A stretch of 64,000 nucleotides of DNA from Actinocrinis sp035653575. Lineage in GTDB: Bacteria; Actinomycetota; Actinomycetes; Streptomycetales; Catenulisporaceae. A program made the translations under genes and the position numbers. The stretch covers positions 105,132-169,131 of the forward strand of contig NZ_DASRBQ010000056.1 in the NCBI RefSeq assembly GCF_035653575.1, given 5' to 3'. The notes under the pieces were generated by a model that saw only the letters and a list, made by a program, of their open reading frames with translations, ran no database searches and was not told the origin of the DNA. This document shows, in pieces, positions 8,687-16,702 of this stretch (positions within the stretch are counted from its first letter, which is position 1; each line of letters opens with the position of its first letter).

Positions 8687-9157
8687 CTACGACAACACGT
8701 GCGCTAACACCGCGTCGGCGACTTCGGTCACGGGGACTGTGGTAGCCACCTCAAGCGTGGCGGACGCGCGCAGCAACGGCTCCACTGTCTCGACGTATCC
8801 GAGCGTCTCGGCCAGCTCGGCGGGATCCTTGCCGTAAGGGTTCGTCGTGCGATTCGTGAGCCGGTCGGTCAGCACCTCGACTGGAGCGCTGAGCAGCACG
8901 ATGTGATCGAACCACGGGTAGAACGCACCTTGGTTGCGCGTGGTGCCTTGTACGAACAGCACGCCGCCGTCGTCACCGCCCGGAGCCTCGCGTAGGAGTG
9001 CTTCGATCCGCTCCGGGCGCCACAGCCGCTCTCCGTCGACGACTTCGTAGTAGTCGCCGTAGTCGGTGTCCACCGTTCGGTATCCCCGCGCGGCAAGCTC
9101 CTTCAGCAGCGTGGATTTTCCGGTCCCGGACATGCCCGTGATCAGCACACGCTTCAT
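8687..9157 (-). CDS. P-loop kinase-like ATPase
   Basis: Small (156 aa) nucleoside/adenylate/shikimate-kinase-like protein. The N terminus MKRVLITGMSGTGKSTLL carries Walker A (GMSGTGKS), followed by a DTDYGDYY acidic segment in the place of the substrate-binding Asp, and a hydrophobic strand VLFVQGTTRNQG. The C-terminal RLTNRTTNPYGK resembles the arginine-rich lid of such kinases. The substrate is unknown; members are often annotated as AAA family ATPase or shikimate kinase. It lies 15 bp upstream of no gene but is followed in the same direction only by a convergent neighbour. Confidence 0.78.
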   Translation of the reverse strand: MKRVLITGMSGTGKSTLLKELAARGYRTVDTDYGDYYEVVDGERLWRPERIEALLREAPGGDDGGVLFVQGTTRNQGAFYPWFDHIVLLSAPVEVLTDRLTNRTTNPYGKDPAELAETLGYVETVEPLLRASATLEVATTVPVTEVADAVLAHVLS

Positions 9158-9172
9158 GGCGTCGGAGGTGGC

Positions 9173-9832
9173 TCAGGCCGTCTTGACCGCGATCAACGAT
9201 TTGGCGAGGCCGCCGAGCCGCTCCGCGCGCACGGTGGAGTACGGGAAGTAGTAGGCCATCTCCGTGCGGCTCAGCAGTTCCACCCAGATCGCGACGCGCA
9301 GGGCGGTAGCGCGGTCCTCCGGCGGTGTGTGCACCAGCGGCCAGTGGCGCACCAGGCGCACCCGCGCGGCGAGCGGCAGGAACTGGAAGCCGGGGAAGAG
9401 GAAGTGCGGCTCGACCGGGAAGTAGCGGTACGGGGTCTGGACCCAGTGGCGCGGCGCCAGTTCGTGCACCGCGTCGGCGAATCGCTGGCGCCGCTCATGG
9501 CCGCCGACGTGTTCGAGGACCGAGTTGGAGAACACCAGGTCGTACTCGCCCTTGCGCACATGCTCGGGCAACTCGCAGGCGTCGCCCTGCTCCTCGGTGA
9601 TCCACTCCGGCGCGGTACCGGTCGGCTGCTCCAGGTTGACGACGCACACGTGCGCCGGGCGGACCGGAGCGCGCAGCCAGGATTCCGCCCTGCCGCCCAA
9701 GTCGATCACCGACATCGACGCTATGTCGGGGAAGGCCTGCTGAAACCACTCCCAGCGCCGCGCTCTGGCCTTCGCGCCGAGCGACGTCGGCGAGTCCACG
9801 AACCGTTCGCGCACACCGCGCATCCCCACCAT
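9173..9832 (-). CDS. Class I SAM-dependent methyltransferase
   Basis: Protein of 219 residues with the Rossmann methyltransferase pattern: motif I SVIDLGGRAESW (residues 41-52), an acidic residue after strand 2 (VVNLEQ), and motif IV/post-I DLVFSNSVLEHVGGHERRQRF at about 98-118. GGAGGGGG lies about 4-11 bases before the ATG at 9832, which fixes the start. The C-terminal part (YRYFPVEPHFLFPGFQFLP) suits a methyltransferase type 11 acting on a glycan- or lipid-linked substrate, but the substrate is not known. It is 15 bp upstream of the P-loop kinase gene and may form an operon with it. Confidence 0.85.
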   Translation of the reverse strand: MVGMRGVRERFVDSPTSLGAKARARRWEWFQQAFPDIASMSVIDLGGRAESWLRAPVRPAHVCVVNLEQPTGTAPEWITEEQGDACELPEHVRKGEYDLVFSNSVLEHVGGHERRQRFADAVHELAPRHWVQTPYRYFPVEPHFLFPGFQFLPLAARVRLVRHWPLVHTPPEDRATALRVAIWVELLSRTEMAYYFPYSTVRAERLGGLAKSLIAVKTA

Positions 9833-9941
9833 GGTGACCCCCTCCGGGGAAACACTGCCACAAGAAGCAACCGCGCAGAGATATTTCGGCGAAGTTGGCG
9901 GCGACGCGCGTTAGGCCCTGGTTGGAAAGTGGCGCCTGGGC

Positions 9942-11285
9942 CTAGGACAGCTCCTCGCGCACGACGCCGGCGAGCCGGTGCGCGATAGATTCGGCCAGGT
10001 CGTGCGACTCGGCCTCGACCATCACGCGAACCATCGGCTCGGTGCCGGAGGGGCGCAGGAGCACGCGGCCCGACTCGCCGAGTTCGGCCTCCGCCGCGCT
10101 GACGGCCTCGCTGATCCGCGCAGCGGAGTGGACGCGGGACTTGTCCACACCCTTCACGTTGACCAGGACCTGAGGGAGGCGGCGCATGACGGCGGCGAGT
10201 TCGCCGAGCGGCTTGCCGGTCTCCGCGACCCGGGCCAGCAGATGCAGGCCGGTGAGCACGCCGTCACCGGTGTTCGCGTGGTCGAGCAGGATGACGTGGC
10301 CGGACTGCTCGCCGCCGATCGACAGGCCGGCTGAGCGCATCGCTTCGAGCACGTAACGGTCGCCGACGGCCGTCTCGACCACGTGCACGCCCTCGCGCTC
10401 CATGGCGATCTTGAAGCCGAGGTTGGCCATCACGGTCGCGACCACGGTGTCCTTGGCCAGATTGCCGTGCTCGCGCAGGGTGAGGGCGAGGATCGCAATG
10501 ATCTGATCGCCGTCCACGATCTCGCCCGACGCGTCGACGGCGAGGCAGCGGTCCGCGTCGCCGTCGTGCGCGATACCGGCGTCCGCGTGGTGTTCGAGCA
10601 CTGCCGCGCGCAGCGGATCCAGGTGAGTACTGCCACAGCCGTCGTTGATGTTGAGGCCGTCCGGCTGCACGCCGATCTCCACGACTTCGGCGCCCAGGCG
10701 GCGCAGCGCCTCGGGGGAAACGCGGAAGGCGGCGCCGTGTGCTTCGTCGACGACGACCTTGAGGCCGTCGAGGCGGTTGGGCACGGTGGAAAGCAGGTAG
10801 TCGACGTACCGCTGCTCGCCGTCCGGCAGGTCGGTGATCCGGCCCACTCCGGCGCCCACCGGCCGGTCCCACTGCTCGCCGATCCGCGCCTCGATCGCCT
10901 CCTCCACCTCGTCGGCCAGCTTCAGGCCACCGCGGGAGAAGAACTTGATCCCGTTGTCCGGCGCGGGATTGTGGCTGGCCGAGAGCATCACGCCGAGGTC
11001 CACGCCCAGGGATTCGGTGAGATGGGCGACGGCGGGGGTGGGAAGGATCCCGACCCGGATCACGTCGACGCCGGCCGAGGCCAGGCCGGCGGACACCGCG
11101 GCCTCGAGGAATTCGCCGGAGGCCCGCGGGTCGCGGCCGACCACGGCCCGCGGCCGGTGCCCCGCGAAGGTGCCCAGTTCGGCCAGCACGTGCGCCGCGG
11201 CGATCGACAGGTCGAGCGCCAGCTCCGCGGTCAGCTCGCGATTGGCGAGGCCGCGCACGCCGTCGGTGCCGAAAAGTCGGGCCAT
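9942..11285 (-). CDS. glmM: Phosphoglucosamine mutase
   Basis: Converts glucosamine-6-phosphate to glucosamine-1-phosphate for UDP-GlcNAc synthesis, directly after GlmS. The start MARLFGTDGVRG is the conserved family N terminus; the frame is open 29 codons upstream but that part runs through the rpsI terminator. The phosphoserine loop is LSASHNPAPDNGIKFF (active serine S104), the Mg loop is DGDADRCLAVD, the sugar loop is GGEQSGH, and the phosphate loop RPSGTEPMVRVMVE is near the C terminus. Length 447 aa is normal. A terminator at 11335-11381 separates it from rpsI, so it should have its own promoter in the short gap. Confidence 0.97.
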   Translation of the reverse strand: MARLFGTDGVRGLANRELTAELALDLSIAAAHVLAELGTFAGHRPRAVVGRDPRASGEFLEAAVSAGLASAGVDVIRVGILPTPAVAHLTESLGVDLGVMLSASHNPAPDNGIKFFSRGGLKLADEVEEAIEARIGEQWDRPVGAGVGRITDLPDGEQRYVDYLLSTVPNRLDGLKVVVDEAHGAAFRVSPEALRRLGAEVVEIGVQPDGLNINDGCGSTHLDPLRAAVLEHHADAGIAHDGDADRCLAVDASGEIVDGDQIIAILALTLREHGNLAKDTVVATVMANLGFKIAMEREGVHVVETAVGDRYVLEAMRSAGLSIGGEQSGHVILLDHANTGDGVLTGLHLLARVAETGKPLGELAAVMRRLPQVLVNVKGVDKSRVHSAARISEAVSAAEAELGESGRVLLRPSGTEPMVRVMVEAESHDLAESIAHRLAGVVREELS

Positions 11286-11334
11286 GGTCCGAACCCCCAA
11301 GAGATGGACGTGTGGGAAATTCCAGTTACCGGCG

Positions 11335-11381
11335 CGAAAAACGAACAACCCCACCGTACGCGAGACGCGCACGGCGGGGTT
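11335..11381 (-). terminator. Rho-independent terminator after rpsI
   Basis: Arms at 11347-11357 and 11371-11381 form an 11-bp stem with one G-U pair; the 13-nt loop region can pair further. On the minus strand it is followed by GTTCGTTTTT. It ends the rplM-rpsI transcript before glmM. Confidence 0.85.
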
Positions 11382-11420
11382 GCACGTGAAGCCGTCAGCA
11401 AAGCCGCGCCAGGGTGGCGA

Positions 11421-11924
11421 CTAGCGCTTGCTGTACTGCGGGGCCTTGCGGGCCTTCTTGAGACCGGCCTTCTTGCGTTCCTTCACCCGGGCGTCCCGAG
11501 TCAGGAAGCCGGCCTTCTTCAGGACCGGGCGGTTGGTCTCGGTGTCGGCCTCGTTCAGGGCGCGGGCGATGCCCAGGCGCAGCGCACCGGCCTGGCCGGA
11601 GATGCCGCCGCCGTCGATGCGGGCGATCACGTCGTAGCGGCCGTCGAGCTCCAGCACGTGGAAGGGCTCGTTGACCTCCTGCTGGTGCACCTTGTTCGGG
11701 AAGTACGAGTCGAGCGAGCGACCGTTGATCTTCCACTGGCCGGTGCCCGGGATGATCCGGACGCGGGCCACGGCCTCCTTGCGGCGGCCGGTGCCGGCCG
11801 CGGCGACGGTGGCCGAGATCTGGCGGGCCGGCGCGGAGGCCGGGGCGCTCTCGGTGGTGTAGCTCTCGGGGGCGTCGTCCTCGTCGAAGACCTCGGCCTC
11901 GATGTCGGCGGTCAGTTCAGACAC
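11421..11924 (-). CDS. rpsI: 30S ribosomal protein S9
   Basis: Component of the head of the 30S subunit; its C-terminal tail reaches the P-site tRNA. The core starts at about residue 40 (TGRRKEAVARVRIIPGTG) and ends in the conserved KKARKAPQYSKR. At 167 aa it is longer than the usual ~130 because of an acidic, Ala/Ser-rich N-terminal extension of about 38 residues, common in Actinobacteria. GTG start, 46 bp downstream of rplM. Confidence 0.97.
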   Translation of the reverse strand: MSELTADIEAEVFDEDDAPESYTTESAPASAPARQISATVAAAGTGRRKEAVARVRIIPGTGQWKINGRSLDSYFPNKVHQQEVNEPFHVLELDGRYDVIARIDGGGISGQAGALRLGIARALNEADTETNRPVLKKAGFLTRDARVKERKKAGLKKARKAPQYSKR

Positions 11925-11970
11925 AGCCGCGAACTCCTTTTTCGATCGGAAAGATTGTTAGCGGCAGTGG

Positions 11971-12414
11971 TTACTGCGCGACCTGGGACAGGGCGTAGGG
12001 CTCGGGCTTCTGCGCCGCGTGCGGGTGCTCGGGGCCGCCGTAGACCTTCAGCTTCTTGAGCATCTGACGGCCGAGGCTGTTCTTCGGAAGCATGCCGCGC
12101 ACGGCCTTCTCGACGGCCTTGCGGGAGTCCTTGTCGATCAGGTCGCCGTACTTGACGGCGCGCAGACCGCCCGGGTAGCCGGAGTGCCGGTAGGCCATCT
12201 TGTCCTCGCGCTTGTTCCCGGACAGGTGGACCTTGTCGGCGTTGACGATGATGACGAAGTCGCCGGTGTCCACGTGCGGCGCGAACTGCGGCTTGTGCTT
12301 GCCGCGCAGCAGGGTGGCCGTCTGGCTGGCAAGCCGGCCGAGAACGACGTCAGCGGCGTCGATGACGTACCACTTCTGCTCGACCTCGCCGGGCTTGGGG
12401 GTGTACGTGGGCAC
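11971..12414 (-). CDS. rplM: 50S ribosomal protein L13
   Basis: Early-assembly 50S protein. I choose the GTG at 12414 (PTYTPKPGEVEQKWYVIDAA), which gives 147 aa, the usual length; the frame is open upstream but lies in the leader. The motifs VVLGRLASQTATLLRGKHKP and GMLPKNSLGRQMLKKLKVY are conserved. It is cotranscribed with rpsI, from the promoter at 12599-12627. Confidence 0.97.
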   Translation of the reverse strand: MPTYTPKPGEVEQKWYVIDAADVVLGRLASQTATLLRGKHKPQFAPHVDTGDFVIIVNADKVHLSGNKREDKMAYRHSGYPGGLRAVKYGDLIDKDSRKAVEKAVRGMLPKNSLGRQMLKKLKVYGGPEHPHAAQKPEPYALSQVAQ

Positions 12415-12455
12415 GGGATCGCCTTCGCTCGATGATGAATGCCTGGGATGAGTTT

Positions 12456-12485
12456 CCGTAGGGACGGCACGACCGACACCTACGG
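12456..12485 (-). promoter_or_regulatory. Hairpin in the rplM leader
   Basis: A perfect 7-bp stem (12456-12462 with 12479-12485, arms CCGTAGG/CCTACGG) with a 16-nt loop lies in the untranslated leader about 42 bases before the rplM start. L13 operons in other bacteria carry leader RNAs bound by L13, so a similar role is possible, but the similarity was not tested. Confidence 0.4.
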
Positions 12486-12598
12486 CATCAGGCACCGTGC
12501 CCTCCCGGTTTCTTCGGTGGCGCCGTCGCTGACGGCTTCCGAAGTCCGGGCGCGCGCCGCGAGAAGGCGGCGAAACGCGGAACACACAACGAGAAAGG

Positions 12599-12627
12599 AT
12601 TCTACCCGAGACTCGACGACCGGCCAA
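12599..12627 (-). promoter_or_regulatory. Sigma70-like promoter for rplM-rpsI
   Basis: Minus strand -35 TTGGCC (12622-12627), 17-bp spacer, -10 TAGAAT (12599-12604). Transcription would start near 12592, leaving a leader of about 178 nt. Confidence 0.65.
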
Positions 12628-12687
12628 AACGGGCGACGGCGGCCCGTCGGTCCAGGTCAGCCGATGGGTCCGGGATCGGTCTTCGGG

Positions 12688-13515
12688 TCAGCACAGGCTG
12701 CGCATGCGGCGGGCTTCGAGAGCCCGGGCGGCGAGTTCGGCGTCGGCGGGATAGCGGACTTCCTCAAGGGACAGGCCGTGCGGAGGCACCACGTTCACGC
12801 CCGGGTGGCGGGCGAGGCTGCCCAGGACCTCGGCGGGGAATTCGGCGGGCCGGCGCCCGTCGCCGACCATGAGCAGGGCGGCGACCAGCGCCCGGACCAT
12901 CGAGTGACAGAAGGCGTCGGCCTCGACCGTGGCCTCCACCTCGTCGGGCCGGGTGCGTTCCCAGCGCAGGTTCAGCAGACGCCTGATGGTGGTCGCGCCC
13001 TCGCGCTTCTTGCAGTACGCGGCGAAGTCGTGCTCGCCGAGCATGAGGGCGGCAGCGGCGTTCATGGCCTCGACATCCAACTGGTGCGCGTGCCAGAGCA
13101 CGAAGCGGCGACGCACGGGCTCGACGCCGTACCGCGAGTCGCCAACGCGGTACACGTACCGGCGCGAGAGGGCGGCGAAGCGTGCGTCGAAGTCGGCGGG
13201 TGCCTCAGTGGCGCGCCAGACGCGAACGTCCATCGGCAGCTTGCCGGACAGGCGGTAGAGCAGTTTGTCCGCGTGCACCTTCCACGTGCCGGTCGGCAGG
13301 TCGACGTGAGCGACCTGGCCTGACGCGTGCACGCCGGCGTCGGTGCGGCCGGCGACGGTGAGCTGCGCGGGTTCGGCCAGGCGTAAAACGGCCGTCAGCG
13401 CCTCTTCCACGGTGCTCTGGACCGTGCGTACCCCGGAGCGCTGCCGGGCCCAGCCGGCGAACTCGGTGCCGTCGTAGGACAGGTCCAGGCGGATGCGGGT
13501 CGTGGCGGCGGTCAC
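12688..13515 (-). CDS. truA: tRNA pseudouridine(38-40) synthase TruA
   Basis: Modifies uridines 38-40 in the anticodon arm of tRNAs. The catalytic Asp lies in the motif AGRTDAGVHASGQVAHVDL. The N-terminal RIRLDLSYDGTEFAGWARQ and the later FVLWHAHQLDVEAMNAAAALMLGEHDFAAYCKKR are TruA signatures. Length 275 aa is normal and the start is GTG. It follows rplQ as in many Actinobacteria, but the hairpin at 13559-13587 lies between them. Confidence 0.95.
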   Translation of the reverse strand: MTAATTRIRLDLSYDGTEFAGWARQRSGVRTVQSTVEEALTAVLRLAEPAQLTVAGRTDAGVHASGQVAHVDLPTGTWKVHADKLLYRLSGKLPMDVRVWRATEAPADFDARFAALSRRYVYRVGDSRYGVEPVRRRFVLWHAHQLDVEAMNAAAALMLGEHDFAAYCKKREGATTIRRLLNLRWERTRPDEVEATVEADAFCHSMVRALVAALLMVGDGRRPAEFPAEVLGSLARHPGVNVVPPHGLSLEEVRYPADAELAARALEARRMRSLC

Positions 13516-13558
13516 TGCTCGGTGCTCTCCGGATGCGGTCGGCGGGGAACAATGCGAA

Positions 13559-13587
13559 GCGGGCGAGAGCGTGATGCTCCCGCCCGC
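13559..13587 (-). terminator. Hairpin between rplQ and truA
   Basis: Arms 13559-13570 and 13576-13587 form a 12-bp GC-rich stem with one wobble pair and a 5-nt loop. Only TTCG follows on the minus strand, so it may be a weak terminator or a processing and stability element after rplQ. Confidence 0.6.
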
Positions 13588-13649
13588 TCGGCCGGCTCCG
13601 GATCGGTAGCGCCCCGGGGCCGTTACTGGCTCGAAGTCAGTATTGCTCG

Positions 13650-14258
13650 TTACTCGGACTTCTCGGCGTCGGACTCCGCGGCGGCAGCCTCGGTCTCCTC
13701 GGCCTCAGCCTCGGTGTCGTCCGCGGAAGCCTCGACCTCGGTGTCCTCGGTCGTCTCTTCCTCGACCTCGGCGTCCTCGATCTCGTCGGCGACCGGAGCC
13801 GCCGGCTTGGCCTGCGCCTCCTTGACCGCGCGACGGGTGGCCGCGGTGGCCTCGTCGGTCGCCTGCTGCGCGACCGTGCGGGCCTCGACCAGCTCGATCC
13901 GGGCCATCGGGGCGTTGTCGCCGCGACGCGGGCCGAGCTTGATGATCCGGGTGTAGCCGCCGGGGCGCTCCGCGTACTGCGGGCCGAGCTCCTCGAACAG
14001 CTTGGCGATCACGTGGCCGCCGTCGTAGAACGCGGAGTTGCGGATCTCCAGCGCGGCCATCACCTGGCGGCGGTTGTGCAGGCCGCCCTTGCGGGCCTTG
14101 GTGATCAGCGGCTCCACGAACGGGCGCAGCTCGCGCGCCTTCGCCTGGGTCGTGGTGATCCCGCCGTGCTCGATCAGGGACTTGGCCAGGTTCGCCAGCA
14201 TGTGCTTCTGGTGCGAGCCGGACCCGCCGAGGCGGGGTCCCTTCTTCGGGGTGGGCAT
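13650..14258 (-). CDS. rplQ: 50S ribosomal protein L17 with long acidic C-terminal tail
   Basis: Core L17 (about residues 1-120) starts MPTPKKGPRLGGSGSHQKHML and holds the conserved RPFVEPLITKARKG segment. It lies near the exit of the peptide tunnel. The total length of 202 aa exceeds the usual 115-130 because of a C-terminal tail of about 65 residues dominated by Glu, Asp, Ala and Thr (for example EVEEETTEDTEVEASADD). The tail is low complexity and its role is not known; similar but often shorter tails occur in Streptomyces relatives. It follows rpoA as in the alpha operon. Confidence 0.96.
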   Translation of the reverse strand: MPTPKKGPRLGGSGSHQKHMLANLAKSLIEHGGITTTQAKARELRPFVEPLITKARKGGLHNRRQVMAALEIRNSAFYDGGHVIAKLFEELGPQYAERPGGYTRIIKLGPRRGDNAPMARIELVEARTVAQQATDEATAATRRAVKEAQAKPAAPVADEIEDAEVEEETTEDTEVEASADDTEAEAEETEAAAAESDAEKSE

Positions 14259-14345
14259 TTCTCATTCTCCTTGTGGTTCCTGCGCCGGCCGACTGCGTTG
14301 CGCGTGTGCTCTTCACGAGCGGCGAACCGTGGTACCGACGCAGTC

Positions 14346-14370
14346 CCGGGGCCCTCGGATCGGGCCCCGG
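14346..14370 (-). other. Hairpin between rpoA and rplQ
   Basis: A perfect 9-bp stem (14346-14354 with 14362-14370) with a 7-nt loop. No T-tract follows, so a terminator is unlikely; it may be a processing or attenuation element. Confidence 0.55.
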
Positions 14371-14383
14371 ACGCGTTGGGTAG

Positions 14384-14417
14384 TGCCTAATACAGCGTGG
14401 TGCCTAGTACAGCGTGG
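14384..14417. repeat. Two tandem 17-bp repeats
   Basis: TGCCTAATACAGCGTGG (14384-14400) is followed at once by a copy with one change (14401-14417). They lie between rpoA and rplQ, just after the rpoA stop on the transcribed strand. A third, degenerate unit may follow. Confidence 0.8.
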
Positions 14418-14429
14418 TGCTCGGTGGGA

Positions 14430-15452
14430 CTAGTACTGCTCGGTCTCGGCGTAGCCGAGGTCGTCGTCCTCGCCACCGTAGGCCTCGGCCAGGGCCAGCG
14501 AGGGGTCGAATCCGGGCGGGGAGTCCTTCAGGGCCAGGCCCATGGTGTGCAGCTTGGCCTTGACCTCGTCGATGGACTTGGCGCCGAAGTTGCGGATGTC
14601 CAGCAGGTCCGCCTCGGAGCGTGCGACCAGCTCGCCCACGGTGTGGATGCCTTCGCGCTTGAGGCAGTTGTAGGAGCGGACGGTCAGCTCCAGCTCCTCG
14701 ATCGGCAGCGCCAGGTCGGCGGCCAGCGCGGCGTCCGTCGGGGACGGGCCCATGTCGATGCCCTCGGCCTCGACGTTCAGCTCGCGGGCCAGGCCGAACA
14801 GCTCGACCAGGGTCTTACCGGCCGAGGCGACAGCGTCGCGCGGACGCAGGCACGGCTTGGTCTCGACGTCGACGACCAGCTTGTCGAAGTCGGTGCGCTG
14901 CTCGACTCGGGTGGCCTGCACCTCGTACTTGACGATCAGCACCGGGGAGTAGATCGAGTCGACCGGGATGCGGCCGATCTCCTGCCCGGCCTGCTTGTTC
15001 TGCACGGCCGAGACGTAGCCGCGGCCGCGCTCGACCGTCAGCTCCATCTCCAGCTTGCCCTTGCCGTTGAGCGTGGCCAGGACCAGCTCGGGGTTGTGCA
15101 CCTCGACGCCGGCCGGCGGGGCGATGTCCGCGGCGGTGACGATGCCGGGGCCCTGCTTGCGCAGGTACATGACCACCGGCTCGTCGTGCTCGGAGGAGAC
15201 GACCAGTCCCTTGATGTTCAGGATCAGGTCGGTGACGTCCTCCTTGACGCCCGGGATGGTCTGGAACTCGTGCAGCACCCCGTCGATGCGGATGCTGGTG
15301 ACGGCCGCGCCCGGGATCGAGGAGAGCAGGGTGCGGCGCAGGGAGTTGCCGAGGGTGTAACCGAAGCCCGGCTCAAGCGGTTCGATGGTGAACCGGGAGC
15401 GGAACTCGTCGACGACTTCCTCGGTCAGCGTGGGACGCTGAGCGATGAGCAA
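14430..15452 (-). CDS. rpoA: DNA-directed RNA polymerase subunit alpha
   Basis: Scaffold for RNA polymerase assembly and contact point for activators. The N-terminal domain carries PLEPGFGYTLGNSLRRTLLSSIPGAAVTSIRIDG; the C-terminal domain carries the helix-hairpin-helix LTVRSYNCLKREGIHTVGELVARSEADLLDIRNFGAKSIDEV. The 340-aa sequence, ending in ETEQY, is very close to the Streptomyces type. The start is TTG, with GGAGG five bases upstream. It lies in the usual order rpsM-rpsK-rpsD-rpoA-rplQ. Confidence 0.98.
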   Translation of the reverse strand: MLIAQRPTLTEEVVDEFRSRFTIEPLEPGFGYTLGNSLRRTLLSSIPGAAVTSIRIDGVLHEFQTIPGVKEDVTDLILNIKGLVVSSEHDEPVVMYLRKQGPGIVTAADIAPPAGVEVHNPELVLATLNGKGKLEMELTVERGRGYVSAVQNKQAGQEIGRIPVDSIYSPVLIVKYEVQATRVEQRTDFDKLVVDVETKPCLRPRDAVASAGKTLVELFGLARELNVEAEGIDMGPSPTDAALAADLALPIEELELTVRSYNCLKREGIHTVGELVARSEADLLDIRNFGAKSIDEVKAKLHTMGLALKDSPPGFDPSLALAEAYGGEDDDLGYAETEQY

Positions 15453-15521
15453 TGGAACCTCCGTGATAGTGGGCGCCCGCTATTTGACGCCCTCCATGCA
15501 CGCCCCTACGGACGTGCCGCT

Positions 15522-15559
15522 GGGGTGCCGTCCCAGGATAACCCGGAAAACGGCACCCC
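15522..15559 (-). other. Hairpin between rpsD and rpoA
   Basis: A perfect 10-bp stem (GGGGTGCCGT at 15522-15531 with ACGGCACCCC at 15550-15559) and an 18-nt loop, without a T-tract. It could balance rpoA expression against rpsD or mark an RNA processing site. Confidence 0.55.
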
Positions 15560-15584
15560 GACCGTGCAAATCGTGCGCTACGCC

Positions 15585-16211
15585 TTACTTGGAGTAGAGC
15601 TCGACGATCAGCTGCTCCTGGACCTGCGTGTCGATCACCTGACGGGCCGGCAGCGAGTGCACCAGGATGCGCATGCGGGACGGGACGACCTCGAGCCACG
15701 CCGGCACGATCCGCTCGCCGGCCTCGGCGCGCGCGACCACGAACGGGGTCAGCTCCTGCGAGTCCTTGCGGACCTCGACGATGTCGTTCTCCTTGACCCG
15801 CATCGACGGGATGTCCGCCTTGTGGCCGTTGAGCAGGATGTGGCCGTGCCGCACCAGCTGGCGGGCGTGGTCGCGGGACTTGGCGAAGCCCGCGCGGTAC
15901 ACCACGTTGTCCAGCCGGGACTCGAGGATGCGCAGCAGGTTCTCGCCGGTCTTGCCCTGCTTGCGGTTGGCTTCCTCGTAGTAGCCGCGGAACTGCTTCT
16001 CCAGGACGCCGTAGATACGCGCGCACTTCTGCTTCTCGCGCATCTGCAGCAGGTACTCGCTGTCCTTGGTCCGGCCGCGGCCGTGCTCACCCGGCGGGTA
16101 GGGACGGATCTCGATGGGGCACTTGGCCGACTCACACTTGGCGCCCTTGAGGAAGAGCTTGGTCTTCTCGCGGCGGCACCGCTTGCAGTCGGGTCCGATG
16201 TAACGGGCCAT
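15585..16211 (-). CDS. rpsD: 30S ribosomal protein S4
   Basis: Primary 16S rRNA-binding protein that starts 30S assembly. The 208-aa sequence opens MARYIGPDCKRCRREKTKLFLKGAKCESAKCPIE, with four cysteines (two CxxC-like pairs) that suit the zinc-binding S4 form. The S4 RNA-binding domain (LDNVVYRAGFAKSRDHARQLVRHGHILLNGHK) follows. It lies 20 bp after rpsK. Confidence 0.97.
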   Translation of the reverse strand: MARYIGPDCKRCRREKTKLFLKGAKCESAKCPIEIRPYPPGEHGRGRTKDSEYLLQMREKQKCARIYGVLEKQFRGYYEEANRKQGKTGENLLRILESRLDNVVYRAGFAKSRDHARQLVRHGHILLNGHKADIPSMRVKENDIVEVRKDSQELTPFVVARAEAGERIVPAWLEVVPSRMRILVHSLPARQVIDTQVQEQLIVELYSK

Positions 16212-16231
16212 TTCCTTCTATCTCCTGGGTC

Positions 16232-16645
16232 TCAGACGCGGCGGCGCTTCGGCGGACGGCAGCCGTTGTGCGGGGACGGGGTCACATCGTTGATGGACCC
16301 GACCTCAAGGCCGGTCTGCTGCAGCGAACGGATCGCGGTCTCGCGGCCGGAGCCCGGACCCTTGACGAACACGTCGACCTTGCGCATGCCGTGCTCCATG
16401 GCGCGGCGGGCGGCGGCCTCTGCGGTCATCTGCGCGGCGAAGGGCGTCGACTTGCGCGAGCCCTTGAAGCCGACCTGGCCGGAGCTGGCCCAGGAGATCA
16501 CGTTGCCCTGCGGGTCCGTGATCGAGACGATCGTGTTGTTGAACGTGCTCTTGATGTGCGCGTGCCCGTGGGCGACGTTCTTCTTCTCCTTGCGGCGCAC
16601 CTTGGTCTTCGCGGCGCCCGCGGCCTGACGGCTCTTGGGAGGCAT
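16232..16645 (-). CDS. rpsK: 30S ribosomal protein S11
   Basis: Platform protein of the 30S subunit. The 137-aa sequence contains HGHAHIKSTFNNTIVSITDPQGNVISWASSG and the conserved end DVTPSPHNGCRPPKRRRV. The Lys/Ala-rich start MPPKSRQAAGAAKTKVRRKEKK is usual in Actinobacteria. Confidence 0.97.
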   Translation of the reverse strand: MPPKSRQAAGAAKTKVRRKEKKNVAHGHAHIKSTFNNTIVSITDPQGNVISWASSGQVGFKGSRKSTPFAAQMTAEAAARRAMEHGMRKVDVFVKGPGSGRETAIRSLQQTGLEVGSINDVTPSPHNGCRPPKRRRV

Positions 16646-16702
16646 CTAGCAGTACTCCAAGTGAGGTGATCGGTCCACGCTGTCTCGGGGGACCGCGGCG
16701 GA

